From Tritrichomonas musculus (taxonomy: Eukaryota; Parabasalia; Tritrichomonadida; Tritrichomonadidae), in assembly GCA_039105265.1 (NCBI GenBank), contig JAPFFF010000051.1:1054001-1118000 (forward strand): a DNA stretch of 64,000 bases, read 5' to 3'. Shown here piece after piece: positions 1 to 11,010 of the stretch. A program made the position numbers and the translations under genes. The notes below the pieces were generated by a model that saw only the letters and a list, made by a program, of their open reading frames with translations, made no database searches and was not told where the DNA came from. Each line of letters begins with the position of its first letter. Within the stretch, counting starts at the first letter, position 1.

Positions 1-162
1 AAATAAACTTTTTTTCATGGAAAATTGTATTTTTTTCTAAATTTATTTTAAGACTTGGCTTTATTATTGATTAATTAGACACAATATGAAAGAAAAAGTT
101 TGAAATTGAGAAGATGTCATCAAAAAGTTGTTAATTCATATTTTCAAATAATAATTTGTTTA

Positions 163-1500
163 TTAATATATATAACAAAAATAATCATCACTTGTATCTT
201 TGAGTATCTCTCGAATTTGGGGATCGTCAGTTAGCTCAATTGGCTTCCTCCATTCAATTTTTAATGATAAAAACAATGAAATAACAAAATTATAATTTGA
301 TTTAATTATTCAATAAAATATCATCTTTAGCATTTATATTAATACCATTAAATACTAAAATCTTAATTATTTCTATATTTTCATTTTCCACGGCAATGTG
401 CAACGCTGTTGTTTGAGCTTTTAAATTGATTTTGTAATTATATAAACATTTTTTTGATTAAAATTTCAAAAGAGCAATTAAATAAATCTCATAAAAAAAT
501 AGCTTTCATAATATCATTATGAGCAACTAAGTATTTAAATTCTATGAAAAAGTTGATTTTTTTGAATGCTATTAAAAAATATATATTGAAAATTGTTTTT
601 GCATTTATATCAATTTTTTTATTAGATAATAAAAGTTGAACAATTTGAATATTTTCTTTTTCAACTGCAGTGTGCAATGGTGCTTTGCAAAAATTTATTT
701 ATTTCAACGCTATAAAATAATTAAATTTTTAAAATTTCATAAAAAAATAGAAAATATGAAATGATATGAAAATCTAAATTTTGAATTGTATTCAAAAATT
801 GAATTGAAATGAAATCAAAACAAATGATGTGGAATTCCAATAATATTTTATTTTTGAACTATATTAAAATTTTTTTTTGTTGAATTTCGTCAATATAATT
901 CAATTATGAATGTCATGAAAAGCAATAAAAAAAATTTTATAAAAAGTAATGTTCAAAATTATGTTAATATTTTCAAGTTGAAATTAAATGAAATATAATA
1001 CATATGAAATGTAATGAAAGTATGTGATTTAAAATGATATAAGCAAATCAAAATTTAGAAATTGAGTTGAGATTGACATCAATATCTGGCTGCTTCAATA
1101 AAAGTGAAACAATTTCTACGCTTTGTCTTTCAATTGCTATTTGCAAAGCTGTTTCATTCAAATGAAAAAGTTAAATTCTATTCATAAAAATATATTAAAC
1201 ATTATTCAATAAAGTAACTATTTTAAATTCCATTAAAATAAATATTTATTTGAACAAATTGAAAAAGGATTGATGTGAAACGATATTAATTCAAAAGTGG
1301 TTGAAATAGCATTTGATAAAATTTATAGAATTTTATTTTTAAATAAGAATGTGAATTGGATTTAAAACAATTACTAAAAATTCTATTTAAATTGTTAATT
1401 TTGTAAATTGATATTGCATTGACTTCAATTCCTGGCTTTGTCAAAAGCATCTGGACAATTTGTACATTTCCTTTTTCAATTGCTATATGCAATGGTTTTT
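163..1500 (-). pseudogene. Ankyrin-repeat gene, repeats separated by AT-rich spacers
   Basis: On the minus strand four single ankyrin repeats can be read near 1500-1390, 1165-1065, 690-590 and 415-310, each with the (A/P)L(H/Q)xA(V/I)E start and an LLxxxxIDxN-like end. A C-terminal tail (KPIELTDDPQIREILK) ends at a stop at 163. Between repeats lie roughly 170-370 nt of AT-rich sequence with stops in all frames. The breaks fall at repeat boundaries. I saw no GTATGT donor or ACTAACACACAG-type acceptor of trichomonad introns, so decay by insertion is more likely than splicing, but introns cannot be excluded. No N-terminal start is visible. Ankyrin proteins are protein-binding scaffolds; the partner is unknown. 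Confidence 0.55.
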
Positions 1501-1711
1501 TATTAAATTAATTAAATTAATTTCATTAAAAAAAAGATCAAAATGCCTTGATATCCATTAAAACATTCGATAAAAAATATCATAAAAATGAATTAATTTA
1601 AAATCAAATTAAAAAAAAATGATTTGAAATGCAATGAAAAAAATAAACGAGTAAAATGTAATGAATAACATTTAATTTGTGAAATTATATAAAAAATAAA
1701 TATATAAAGAA

Positions 1712-2731
1712 TTAATCCAATTCACGATAGAAATTAAGTAAGCGAATAACATCGGAGTAAACACTTTCATTAAGAACAACCTCATGGCATTTGTACGCTT
1801 CAGGAGAATTTGTTGCTTCGGTATCGTAAGTCTTTGTTGTCACTTCATAATATCTTTTACTGATAGTTGCTATATCTCTATCTTCTAATTTTTTTTCGGT
1901 AACAATGGTATAGCTACTAATATCTGGTCCAGGATCTGGAACTGGTGATGAGTAAGGAATTGGAGTAGGTGCAGCAATATTACTTTGGTCTAAAAATTTA
2001 ATAACAGATTGAATGTTCTCATAAAAGTTTGCAAAACTATCAATTTTGGAACTGATTCCTTTTGACCTCGAAAAAACATTTGCAGCAGGATATTGTCCTC
2101 CCCATTTTTCACATTCATCGGGATACTTTGAACAGTCAAGTTTCCCAAAACCATAGTCCGAAAAAGTACTGTAATTAGCAACAGCTCCGTTTATCCATTG
2201 TTCAATGAAAGTATTATCTTCTTGGCAAGTTGAATCATAAAGTAAAAATATTGGATATTTATATGATTTATAAAATCTGTTCGTATTTTCTGGCATTAAA
2301 TCTTCAATTACTGATGTATCGAATGGATACATTTTTAAATATTGTGAAATAACGTTGATATAATAACTTGATGAAGTTGACAAAGAATTTTGATTGTGAA
2401 ATGAAGCTACTTTATAATTTGTTGCATTTGAAAGCCTAAAATAAGGATATGATCTCATTTCGCTTTCATATTTTTTGCAAAATTTAGGTGCGGCAAAAAT
2501 GCATTCTGCTGTTACAAACTTTATGTTAGGATAGAAAGTTGAAGCTTCTTCCCAATAATAATCGGTTGCTCCAGAATAAAGGCAGGATGAAGTTACAAAC
2601 CTTAAAAAAACAGGAGAATTTTTCCCTATAACTGAAGAATAATTACTATCTGTAATTGTTAGAAATGAATTTGGTTTAGAACATGTATCTATGATTCTTT
2701 GCGAAATAACAAAAAAGAAGGAAAAAAACAT
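1712..2731 (-). CDS. Secretory thioredoxin-fold protein
   Basis: The 339-residue protein starts with a short hydrophobic stretch typical of a signal peptide (residues 1-10, rich in F, then VISQR). Residues about 25-125 resemble a thioredoxin fold (SPVFLRFVTSSC, then a YPNIKFVTAEC strand and SYPYFRLSN near the cis-Pro position). A second thioredoxin-like block follows at about 160-245 (YPIFLLYDSTC, FGKLDCSKYP). The usual CxxC is replaced by C-L-Y-S in the first domain and is not seen in the second, so a one-cysteine or non-catalytic role in the secretory pathway is likely. A Pro-rich linker (about 254-268) leads to a Thr/Glu-rich C-terminus. There is no KDEL signal or membrane anchor. ATG at 2731 has TTTCACA just upstream, a possible initiator. 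Confidence 0.65.
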   Translation of the reverse strand: MFFSFFFVISQRIIDTCSKPNSFLTITDSNYSSVIGKNSPVFLRFVTSSCLYSGATDYYWEEASTFYPNIKFVTAECIFAAPKFCKKYESEMRSYPYFRLSNATNYKVASFHNQNSLSTSSSYYINVISQYLKMYPFDTSVIEDLMPENTNRFYKSYKYPIFLLYDSTCQEDNTFIEQWINGAVANYSTFSDYGFGKLDCSKYPDECEKWGGQYPAANVFSRSKGISSKIDSFANFYENIQSVIKFLDQSNIAAPTPIPYSSPVPDPGPDISSYTIVTEKKLEDRDIATISKRYYEVTTKTYDTEATNSPEAYKCHEVVLNESVYSDVIRLLNFYRELD

Positions 2732-5084
2732 TGTGAAATCAACTATTATGGAACAAAATTCAATTAAAAATACGATACGATTTTGAGATAGAAACTAAAT
2801 AAACTTTTTTAAATTATTGAATAAACTAGGATTTTAATGTTCGGTTTATATAAAATTTAAAACAGCTTTATTTTTGTTTATAATTTATTATATTTAATAT
2901 AATTATTATTTTAGTTTTTATATATATATATTAGATAGATAATAAATATATTATTTTATATTTATTTATTTTTTAATAGAATAAAAGTATTTGAAAAGTG
3001 TACTAAACTGAACATTAATATTTCGAATTAAATGTGCGATAGGTTCAAAATTCAATTTTCCATTAGAAAAGTTCGACTTTTTCTGAAAAACAAGTGAGAG
3101 TTTAACATTTCAAGTGTGCGATTAAATTGAAAATTGTTAATAAATTTAAATCAAAATTTTCGCTTTGAAACTGAGTTAATAAAAAATTACTAATATATCT
3201 TTTTTCTACAAAATGTATTTTTAATATTATTTACAATATTATTGTTTTTTTAATGTTTTTATTATTTATTTAATATATATGAAAATATATTTTAATTTAA
3301 TTGAAAAGATATAAAGATTTTAAATTTGAAATAAAGTTTTTATTACAAGAGAGATTGAGCCTCAGCTTTTTGAGAGAAAAATAATTTGAATGTATATATG
3401 GCTGCTTGGATCGTAAAAAATATTATTGCATATTTTTTTTAAAAATTAAAAATAATCTGTCTGGGCTATATTTTTTCTCATTCAAAAATCAAAGCAAAAA
3501 TTATGAAAATAAATTGAATGATTTCTCAAAAAAAAAATATTTCTGGGATCTAAGAAATCCTATCAATTTTATAAAATAACAAATTCAAATAGGTTTTCTC
3601 AAAAAAAAAAAATATATAATTGCTTTAGAAAGTGTATATTTATAACCTAATTAACATTGTTCATTGTTTTCTTGAGATTTGCTTAAAAAAAAACTTTCGT
3701 TTTTTTTTGTTCGTTATTTTCAACGTATCTTCAAAAAACATGAATCGTTTAAAAGATCTTCAATTATAATTATTTTTTAATTTCTTTTTTATATATTTAA
3801 ATTTACTATAAAATTCAACAATAATTAATTTGAAAAAAAGATAGAGCTTTTTAATTTTTTCAAAATTAAATTCAAAGGGTGTTGGGGTTTTTCTATAAAT
3901 AGGTTAACTGATTCATTCAAATACTCTCATTCAAATTATAATATTTTCATCTCATTTTTTTCTTGGTTTTCCAGGGAAAGAAGATAGCATTAAGCAAAAA
4001 ATGTACAATATTATTTGAGAATAGATTAAAAAAAATATATTAACCAATTTTTAGAAATTTTTTTCCAATTGATATCGATAAGCTTTTTTTTTTTTTTTTC
4101 AAAAATTAGTTTTAAGAATCGATATCAAAAAAGTCTTTTTTTTACTTCAGATACATGATTATCAATTTAAAAATCTCGTAAAGTTGGATTCAATATGCTT
4201 GGGACAACATTCAATTTTTTTCAATGTTTCTCTGAAAATCTTGCATTCTACTTGGGACTCATTTACCTTTAACATGAGTAATTTTGACCTTTACGTATTG
4301 AAAAAGTTTGTCCCAAGCCTTTTGAATCTTTCTTTATTGTGATTATCAATTGTCAGAAAAAAAGATATGAAATGTGATATGAAAAGAGTTGTAAACTTAT
4401 GATTCTTGATCAATTGCATTAGACCTCTTAGCTAAGAAAGATGACCGTTAATTTATTTATCTCAAAGTTCGTAATAATTCTATCCAATTTTGTTATCTCC
4501 TCTCAAACTTTGTTAGGATTTTGAGATTATTTTATATGAAATATATTATTTTACAGTTGTTCCACTTTTGTAGTAGGAAGCACTAGTGGTGATTCTGGGC
4601 CAAGCCCCATAATCCCCACTATTTTTTGAAATGACAAAACGAATGAATAATTTATGCATGATTTGAATTCTAAATTTAATTTTGGAATTAATGAAAGAAT
4701 TAGTGTTAGAATTTATTTTATCACAAACGAAAAAATGTCAAAGTATTTTCAAAAAGTTTCTATAACAACCATATATTATCACAAAAATTTTGCTAATAAG
4801 TGAAACGCACGAATTCTTATTTTGGATCAATTTAATTTAATTATTTAACGCAGCAGCATTTTCTTTTTGCCCAAAATGATCTTAAACCAAACATTCTACT
4901 TTCATATTTTTATTATGAATATGAAATATAATAATTTTATGATAACTGTTCTAAACTGCGAGTCATTTTTGCATACAACACAATTTTTCTGAATAGTATT
5001 GAATAATGAAAATAATCATCTCAATTTTGAAGAAGATGAAAAATTAAAGCATAAAAAAAATATAAAAATTGTAATCTGAAAATA
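2732..5084. other. AT-rich intergenic region
   Basis: About 2.35 kb with no credible coding sequence. It is rich in A/T runs. Two structured spots stand out: an 11-bp inverted repeat (GCTTGGGACAA near 4197, its complement near 4310) and the GC-rich hairpin at 4584-4621. Confidence 0.7.
4584..4621 (+). ncRNA. GC-rich hairpin followed by a T run; possible small RNA
   Basis: TAGTGG at 4584 pairs with CCACTA ending at 4621. Inside it GATT/AATC and TGGG/CCCA pair again, separated by single mismatches, with a short loop. Six T follow directly (4622-4627), as at a Pol III terminator. It is an island of G/C in strongly AT-rich DNA. No A or B box was recognised, and no known RNA family matches by eye. 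A mobile-element remnant is the alternative. Confidence 0.25.
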
Positions 5085-5903
5085 CTAACTATTTAATATA
5101 GAAGGAAATCCATAATATTCGGTTTTATCATCAAAATCGTCATATCCATCTTCTAATCCAAGATCTTCAAAATCAAATGTTGGAACAAAGTTTGAATTTT
5201 TTGATAATTGAAGTCTTTTAGTATTTATGTCTAGTCTATTATTTATTTCATCATCATTTTTGTTCAATATTTCTTGAATTGAAAAAGTATTATCATTCAA
5301 ATGTTTAGAAAGAAAATAATTCCATCTGTTTTTCAATGAGTTAGCATTTCTATTATTAAAATATGTTGTTATTTTAGACCATTGAGACCCAAATTCAGAG
5401 AATTTTTTGATTAGCATTTCATCTTCTTCTCTTGTCCATTCTCCATTAAAGAAACCCTGAATAAGATAATTTTTATATCTATCTCTACATTGTCTTCCAT
5501 TCCTTCCAGGCATCTCTTTTGCAATATCATCCCATTTTTTTTCTCCCATAATTTCAACGAGATGCTTTAATTTTTCATCTTCTTCAGCACTAAATTTCTT
5601 TCCTATATTTTTATTTTCCTCCGATTTTGTCTTTGTCTTTTTCTTTATTTTTCGAGGAAACTTTATATTCATTAATTTTAATATACTTTTTCTTTTCTGC
5701 TGAATAAATCGTGCTTGTAATAAATTTGATTTAAATGTGGAATTATTTGCGATAAATGGCAACTCGAAATATTGTTTTTTTGAATCATTTCCTATTGGAA
5801 ATGCATGAGTATTATGAAATAATGCGTTATCGGTCATTTTAGCTGATTTTTCGTTAATTGTTGAACTTAGATGAGTGGAGGCATCTAATGCATGGCAGTT
5901 CAT
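5085..5903 (-). CDS. Two-repeat Myb-like DNA-binding protein
   Basis: 272 residues. Myb repeats lie at about 102-147 and 154-200. The first shows SAEEDEKLKHLVEIMG, KKWDDIAKEM, PGRNGRQCRDRYKNYL; the second shows GEWTREEDEMLIKKFSEFG, SQWSKI, NRNANSLKNRWNYF. The first tryptophan of repeat one is replaced by Phe. A basic Lys-rich stretch (about 82-100) before the repeats could be a nuclear signal, and the last 40 residues are acidic, possibly activating. Trichomonads have hundreds of such R2R3-type factors. It sits head to head with the Myb gene at 7217, 1.3 kb away; their repeats are clearly related but the flanks differ. Targets are unknown. Confidence 0.85.
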   Translation of the reverse strand: MNCHALDASTHLSSTINEKSAKMTDNALFHNTHAFPIGNDSKKQYFELPFIANNSTFKSNLLQARFIQQKRKSILKLMNIKFPRKIKKKTKTKSEENKNIGKKFSAEEDEKLKHLVEIMGEKKWDDIAKEMPGRNGRQCRDRYKNYLIQGFFNGEWTREEDEMLIKKFSEFGSQWSKITTYFNNRNANSLKNRWNYFLSKHLNDNTFSIQEILNKNDDEINNRLDINTKRLQLSKNSNFVPTFDFEDLGLEDGYDDFDDKTEYYGFPSILNS

Positions 5904-7216
5904 ATATTTTTTGTCTTTGAAAGTTTTTCAAAGAATTCAAAATATCTCAAAATTTTTTGGAAAAACAATTAAATTTAAATGATATTGCATTTTTATCTAA
6001 ATAAAAGAAATATTACGGAATAATGCAATTTATATTTGTATAATTACAAGATTGAATTTATTTTTAAATAAATATTAAATAAAATAAATCAAGATCAAAA
6101 GAAAAATGTGTTTTATATAGTGTGCTTAGATGAAAAGTGCCAACCACATTAATTTTTATCAAAATTTTGAATCATTTAATTCAAAAAGTAAAACTCAAAA
6201 GGGGATAAAAAATTCAAAATTTTGTTTTACTTATTTTTACTATATCACAAACTTCTTTAAAAATAGTATCATAATATTCATATGGAGAAGATAGTTTATT
6301 AAGCATTTGCTATAACTTTTATTCTTGCTTGCTATTTCAATCTGTAATATTATGTATAATTTACAAAAATAATATGTTTTAACCCATTGTTAGCACATAT
6401 ATATTCTGAATATCATTAAATTCGAATAAATATATATGTATATCTATGTTTTGAGAATAAATATTTTCATATTTGATATATAATAAAAATATATTTATAA
6501 TTGTAAGTGTAATTCATTTAAATATGGTAGAAAAACTTCTCTTTTTAATATTTGAAAAAAATAAAATACAATTCTTTTGGTTAAATAAATATATTATTTG
6601 ATAAAAAAAAAAATTTATGTATTTATAACAATTTAAAATATATTATTTGATTTATAATTAAGAAAGAAATGTAATTTATGAGAAAAAGAAAAAAAATATT
6701 GTTTTCATTATCCATGATAATTTTTTATAATTTTATACAAAAATAGAAATATATATATATTATATCATTTTAAATCAAATCTAAAATCTACTCTTAATTT
6801 ATTTTCTAAAAAAACATAAGTAAACAACAAAAAAACAAATTAGCGATTTATAAATTTGAATTTAACTTTTTGATATAATTAAATACTTTATTTTAACCTC
6901 TTCTTAAAAAGTTAAATTCAATCCATTTAATTCTAGATTGAAGTAGAAATTATATCTTAATTTAAATGCTTTTTTATTTATATTTTTAAATACTAATATA
7001 TAAAACTTAGTTTTATAAAATAAAACATGTATTTTACCATGTCGTAAATGAAATAAAACATCATTTAGATTTTTGAGAGAATGAGCAAAACTTTTTGAAT
7101 TATATCCATCAATGTATAAATAAAATTTGAGAATATTGAATTTTCAGAACAACTTTGCAACTTTTTAAAACAATTTAAAAAACATATTACTTTTTATTAT
7201 AAATTTTAGTTGCGTA
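5904..7216. promoter_or_regulatory. Shared upstream region of two divergent Myb genes
   Basis: 1.3 kb of A/T-rich DNA between the divergently oriented Myb genes, with no coding sequence. It must hold both promoters. No clear TCAYTW initiator close to either ATG was seen. Calling it one shared regulatory region is inference. Confidence 0.4.
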
Positions 7217-7786
7217 ATGAACAAACGAAAATTCACTCCTGAAGAAGATTCGAAAATTTGTGAATTAGTGAAACAGCTTGGACCAAGGAATTGGGATTTG
7301 ATTGCCACAGAAGTTCCTGGTAGAACTGGCCGTCAATGTCGTGATAGATATCAAAATTATTTAATTCCAGGATATTTCAATGGTCAGTGGACACAAGAAG
7401 AAGATGCACGTCTGTATATGAAATTTATCCAATTTGGAAACAAATGGACTCTGATGAAAAAATTCTTTCCTGGAAGAACAGCAAATAGTATCAAAAATAG
7501 ATGGAATTATTTCGTGTGCAGGAATTATGAGACATTAATACCAAATCAAAAAATGTTTAATCAGTGTCAAAATGTTGAAAAAATAGTTCCAATAAATCAA
7601 AAAGAGAACACATATTCAAATAATGATTTGAATTTCGAGAAGTCTTTGGTTCAATTCAATTCAATCCAAACTTTATCAAATTCGAATGATGATAACCATC
7701 ATCAGATATTAACAACAAGTGAAGGTACTCAAACCAGAGAAAGTGGTTTATTAAGCTGTAACTTCTTTTTTAAATGTATTTTATAA
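7217..7786 (+). CDS. Two-repeat Myb-like DNA-binding protein
   Basis: 189 residues with Myb repeats at about 4-50 and 57-103: KFTPEEDSKICELVKQLG, RNWDLIATEV, PGRTGRQCRDRYQNYL, then GQWTQEEDARLYMKFIQFG, NKWTLMKKF, PGRTANSIKNRWNYFV. The residues that hold the helix-turn-helix are present in both repeats. The C-terminal 85 residues are Asn/Gln/Ser-rich and disordered-looking. Length is typical of the short trichomonad Myb factors. The stop is followed by an AT-rich 3' region. It is probably a nuclear transcription factor; its target is unknown. Confidence 0.87.
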   Translation: MNKRKFTPEEDSKICELVKQLGPRNWDLIATEVPGRTGRQCRDRYQNYLIPGYFNGQWTQEEDARLYMKFIQFGNKWTLMKKFFPGRTANSIKNRWNYFVCRNYETLIPNQKMFNQCQNVEKIVPINQKENTYSNNDLNFEKSLVQFNSIQTLSNSNDDNHHQILTTSEGTQTRESGLLSCNFFFKCIL

Positions 7787-8122
7787 ATAACTCTTCTTTT
7801 ATTTGCTTTGTGATTCTGAAAGTTATTAAAAAAACTAAATAATTTTAAAAACGATCCTGCTTTTCAAAAGTATTTCTATATAAATCAATTGAATTTAAAG
7901 CACATAAATATAATTAATATAATTATTTCAATTTTAATTAAATAATCTTCAAAAAATCTTCATCTGTTCAAAAAATATTTTAATTCCAGTTCAATATTAA
8001 CAGCATAGATAATAAATTCATTTTATTCTGGACTATTTTTAATTTATTGAGATATAAAAAAAATTAAAAAAAATTTAGCAAAAAATTACTTTAAATGAGA
8101 AAAATAATAAAGATTAACGACA

Positions 8123-8194
8123 GGGTGATTAGCTCAGTGGTAGAGCGCTACTTTAGCATAGTAGAGGCCAGGGGTCCGACTCCCCTATCATCCA
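8123..8194 (+). tRNA. tRNA-Ala (anticodon AGC)
   Basis: Full cloverleaf: acceptor GGGTGAT/ATCATCC, D arm GCTC/GAGC with AGTGGTA loop, anticodon stem CTACT/AGTAG with loop TTAGCAT, T stem AGGGG/CCCCT, discriminator A. The third pair is G:U (G3:U70), the classic alanine identity element. At least six T follow directly as a Pol III terminator. Odd point: the T loop reads TCCGACT, with C where nearly all tRNAs have U55, which also weakens the B box. Confidence 0.95.
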
Positions 8195-8887
8195 TTTTTT
8201 TGAATTATTTTTAAAAAATTAAGTTTAATTTTTTGTTAGCTGCATATTTTCCTCGTGGATCTATCCCTTGAAAATGCATTCTCATTTGCAATTTTAAATT
8301 GTGTCTTTTTATAAAAATATTTGAAAAGAAATATCTTTTGTATTATCTGATTCTTCTTGACTAAACAAAAATTAAAAATGTCTATTTCAACTGGGAAAAA
8401 TTCATAACTATTAGATTTATATGAAATACCATAAGATTTCAAATATCAAATTACAAACAATTTAAATATAATCTATTAAATTTATTTCATCAACATAAAA
8501 ATCACTTTGAAAATAAATAGCAATTTCATTGTGATCGCATTTCACAGATTTTAGGAGAAAAATTTGAAAAATTTATTGATTCAACAAAATTTTCGGCTTG
8601 TACATGAATAATACCATCATCACTTGAATATTTTATATAAAACTATGATGATGGATCCAATTTATTATCATTCATTTGCAATTACTTTATAAATGATCTG
8701 GAAGTTATGTGTAAAATACTCGAGAGAGAAGGAACAAGCATATTTGCTTTCTCGAGTGAATTAAGCAAAAAAAACGAATCAGGATACAACTAATTAATTA
8801 TTTAAACAGGGCCAAAGTTGAAACTAATAATTGATGATGTCACCTTTAATAAGCAGTCGAGATAAATAAATCATTGAATCCATACAT
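8195..8887. other. Intergenic region with weak coding traces
   Basis: No gene with a start was found. A plus-strand open stretch near 8640-8790 (EVMCKILEREG, then SELSKKNESGYN and a stop) looks like a short coding relic. It contains an inverted repeat (ACTCGAGA at about 8718, TCTCGAGT ending about 8757). Confidence 0.35.
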
Positions 8888-9181
8888 TCACCTTTGCACA
8901 ATCTTGATTGAAGGAAGATTGTTTTTTATAAGGAAATCATTTCTTCCATCAAGCAATGATCGGCAAACTAAAAATTGCTTAGAAATGTCATTTCTAAGTT
9001 CTTGACACTGCTCTTTAAGAGCATCGTAATCAAACATAGGACACAGCTTTCCTTCTAATTCATTTGTATTCATTTCTGAATTCAGTGTTAAAAGAATTGA
9101 TGATAATTGACTCATTTTGTTCTGTATCTTGTTTTTTTGTGTCATATTGCCTTTTTTTGTGATTTTGGCTATCAGTATCAT
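8888..9181 (-). CDS. Small unrecognised protein, possibly a truncated gene
   Basis: 97 codons, basic at the N-terminus (KITKKGNMTQKNK) and helical with three Cys in the second half (CPMF, KEQCQEL, FLVCRSLL). A different frame just upstream (about 9120-9260) is also open with trichomonad-like composition, so this may be the end of a frameshifted gene. It lies just outside the left arm of the inverted duplication. I do not recognise a family. Confidence 0.35.
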   Translation of the reverse strand: MILIAKITKKGNMTQKNKIQNKMSQLSSILLTLNSEMNTNELEGKLCPMFDYDALKEQCQELRNDISKQFLVCRSLLDGRNDFLIKNNLPSIKIVQR

Positions 9182-9468
9182 CTTGTTTCTTATAATTCAT
9201 TGAAACGGTTTTAGCAGTTTTATTTTTTCCATTGTTCTGGACGAAGTCATTAAAGCGAAGCAGTCGTATGTTTTATTAAAAAAAAAGTATGTTTTTATAG
9301 AACAAAAAAGAAAAAATGAAAACAAAATTTAATTATATCATTTATTATTTTAGGAAAATTAAATTTATGAGCGTACAATTAGTATTTTGATTTCATTGCT
9401 CATAGAATGAAAGAATGAAAAAAAAAAAAAAAAAAAAAAGATTTATAAGAGCTATATTATGGCATTTT

Positions 9469-10833
9469 TCATTCTAATGATATTGAACCAAAGAATTCGA
9501 CGCACGTTAAATAAATATTGTGTTCTCGTTGTGAACTCCATGAATCATCTTGAATGTATCGAATGTATCGGTAATATTTGTCACTCCTTGAACATTCAAA
9601 TCGGCACTGCTTGTATTCGCCATTGAGTGATGGATTGTTGACTCGCTGATCGATAATTTCCCAGTTTTCTCGATCGTTTGAACCTAAAATTCGCCACGAT
9701 TTCGCATGATAACAACCGTTTGTGCCACACTGGCTGGTTCTGAGTGTGTATGATGTAATGTTGATGTTTCGTTTCAAAAAGTCAAATTCAATCCAGCCAT
9801 TACTTGAATCTGGCAAAGGATCACTACCATTATTATTCTGATAATATTCATTGATATGATGTTCATCATACTTGATGATATTTGAAAGCGATCCATAAGA
9901 ATGTTCGTGAGTTCCGATGTCTGAAATTTTCAGTTCTCCTTTCGATAAAATATTTTCGCCAAATTTGTCTTCAAGGTGCGAAATGATTCCTTTCAATTCA
10001 TCTCCTTCGTACTCAATCAGCTCTACTCCCTCTTTATTACTGTCTGATTTATCAATCAGCAGTTGAATGAATTGTCGAATGATTTGACTCTGCTCTTTAT
10101 AAATGATTTCATCTGAAAGATTGTCAATGATGTATTCACGCATCTCCTTCGTGTATTTGTCACTCTCGCACGCAAGCAAGAAATGCATCACGTTTGATAC
10201 GCTTCCTTTTTTCGACAGTTTTTTAAATATTTCTTCTTCTTCTTCTTTTTCTAGTCTTACTCGATATCCCGAATCATTGAAATAACGGTCAATGATCTCT
10301 TCGATGATTTCTTCATTGAGTTTAAAGATGTGGCCTCCATCAATTATTTCGGTAAGATGATTTGAAAGGTATACAATTGAATCTTCATGAAATTCTGTTG
10401 AAATGTATGAAATGCTTTCTTCAATGCTATCAAATTTCATCTTTTTGTTATCGTCTTTATATCCTCCAAGTAAACGTTTAAGGATATCAATTATTTCAAG
10501 TTCTTCTTTTGATATTGTGACTTTTTCTATCGTGGATCTAAAAAGATATTCAATGGATCTACTGATTTTCCTTTCGGCTTCGTCGTTTTCGTTACTTTGA
10601 ATAATAAGATTAGGAAAATTCAGCTCATATTTGGTGATAGTAGGATCAATTTGAAATATTTCATCTATTTTCTTTGAAATAATTCGTGCCTTGTTCTGCG
10701 TGGTTCCAAAAACAAAGCTTCGCTCAAAACCTTTTGAAAAGTTAATGATAATATCGAATTTGTCGCTCTTATCATTCTGTGTTAACCTTCTAAAACAATT
10801 AACTGGTGTTTCATATTCAACAGATTCGCTCAT
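9469..10833 (-). CDS. BTB-like and F5/8 type C (discoidin) domain protein, copy 1
   Basis: 454 residues. The N-terminal part (about 25-120) resembles the divergent BTB-like domain of trichomonad proteins, followed by a mostly helical Glu-rich region (about 130-290) like a BACK domain. Residues about 305-452 match an F5/8 type C fold: SNGWIEFDF, ITSYTLRTS, HAKSWRILGSNDRENWEIID, then YYRYIRYIQ and a final EFFG. Discoidin domains bind glycans, lipids or proteins through loops. No signal peptide or membrane segment is seen, so an intracellular adaptor role is likely. The paralogue at 14930 is identical over residues 1-312 and differs at 12 positions after that; this copy has extra Cys at 369 and 374. 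A TTTCATAAAA motif lies about 24 nt before the ATG. Confidence 0.8.
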   Translation of the reverse strand: MSESVEYETPVNCFRRLTQNDKSDKFDIIINFSKGFERSFVFGTTQNKARIISKKIDEIFQIDPTITKYELNFPNLIIQSNENDEAERKISRSIEYLFRSTIEKVTISKEELEIIDILKRLLGGYKDDNKKMKFDSIEESISYISTEFHEDSIVYLSNHLTEIIDGGHIFKLNEEIIEEIIDRYFNDSGYRVRLEKEEEEEIFKKLSKKGSVSNVMHFLLACESDKYTKEMREYIIDNLSDEIIYKEQSQIIRQFIQLLIDKSDSNKEGVELIEYEGDELKGIISHLEDKFGENILSKGELKISDIGTHEHSYGSLSNIIKYDEHHINEYYQNNNGSDPLPDSSNGWIEFDFLKRNINITSYTLRTSQCGTNGCYHAKSWRILGSNDRENWEIIDQRVNNPSLNGEYKQCRFECSRSDKYYRYIRYIQDDSWSSQREHNIYLTCVEFFGSISLE

Positions 10834-11010
10834 TTTGTTTTTGCTTGCTTATTTTATGAAAGTAAAAATTTGAATTAAAATTTTTATTTTGATAAAATTC
10901 ATAGAAAAAGTTTTTAACATTTTGAATTGAGTGATAATGTAAAATTTTAGAGATTGATAAATCATATGTCAATTAAAAAAGAAAAACATTTTATAAACTA
11001 CTAAAAATAT

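Noticed and set aside
4197-4320. 11-bp inverted repeat GCTTGGGACAA as a transposon end
   Set aside because: Too short, no target duplication, and the 120-bp interior shows nothing else.
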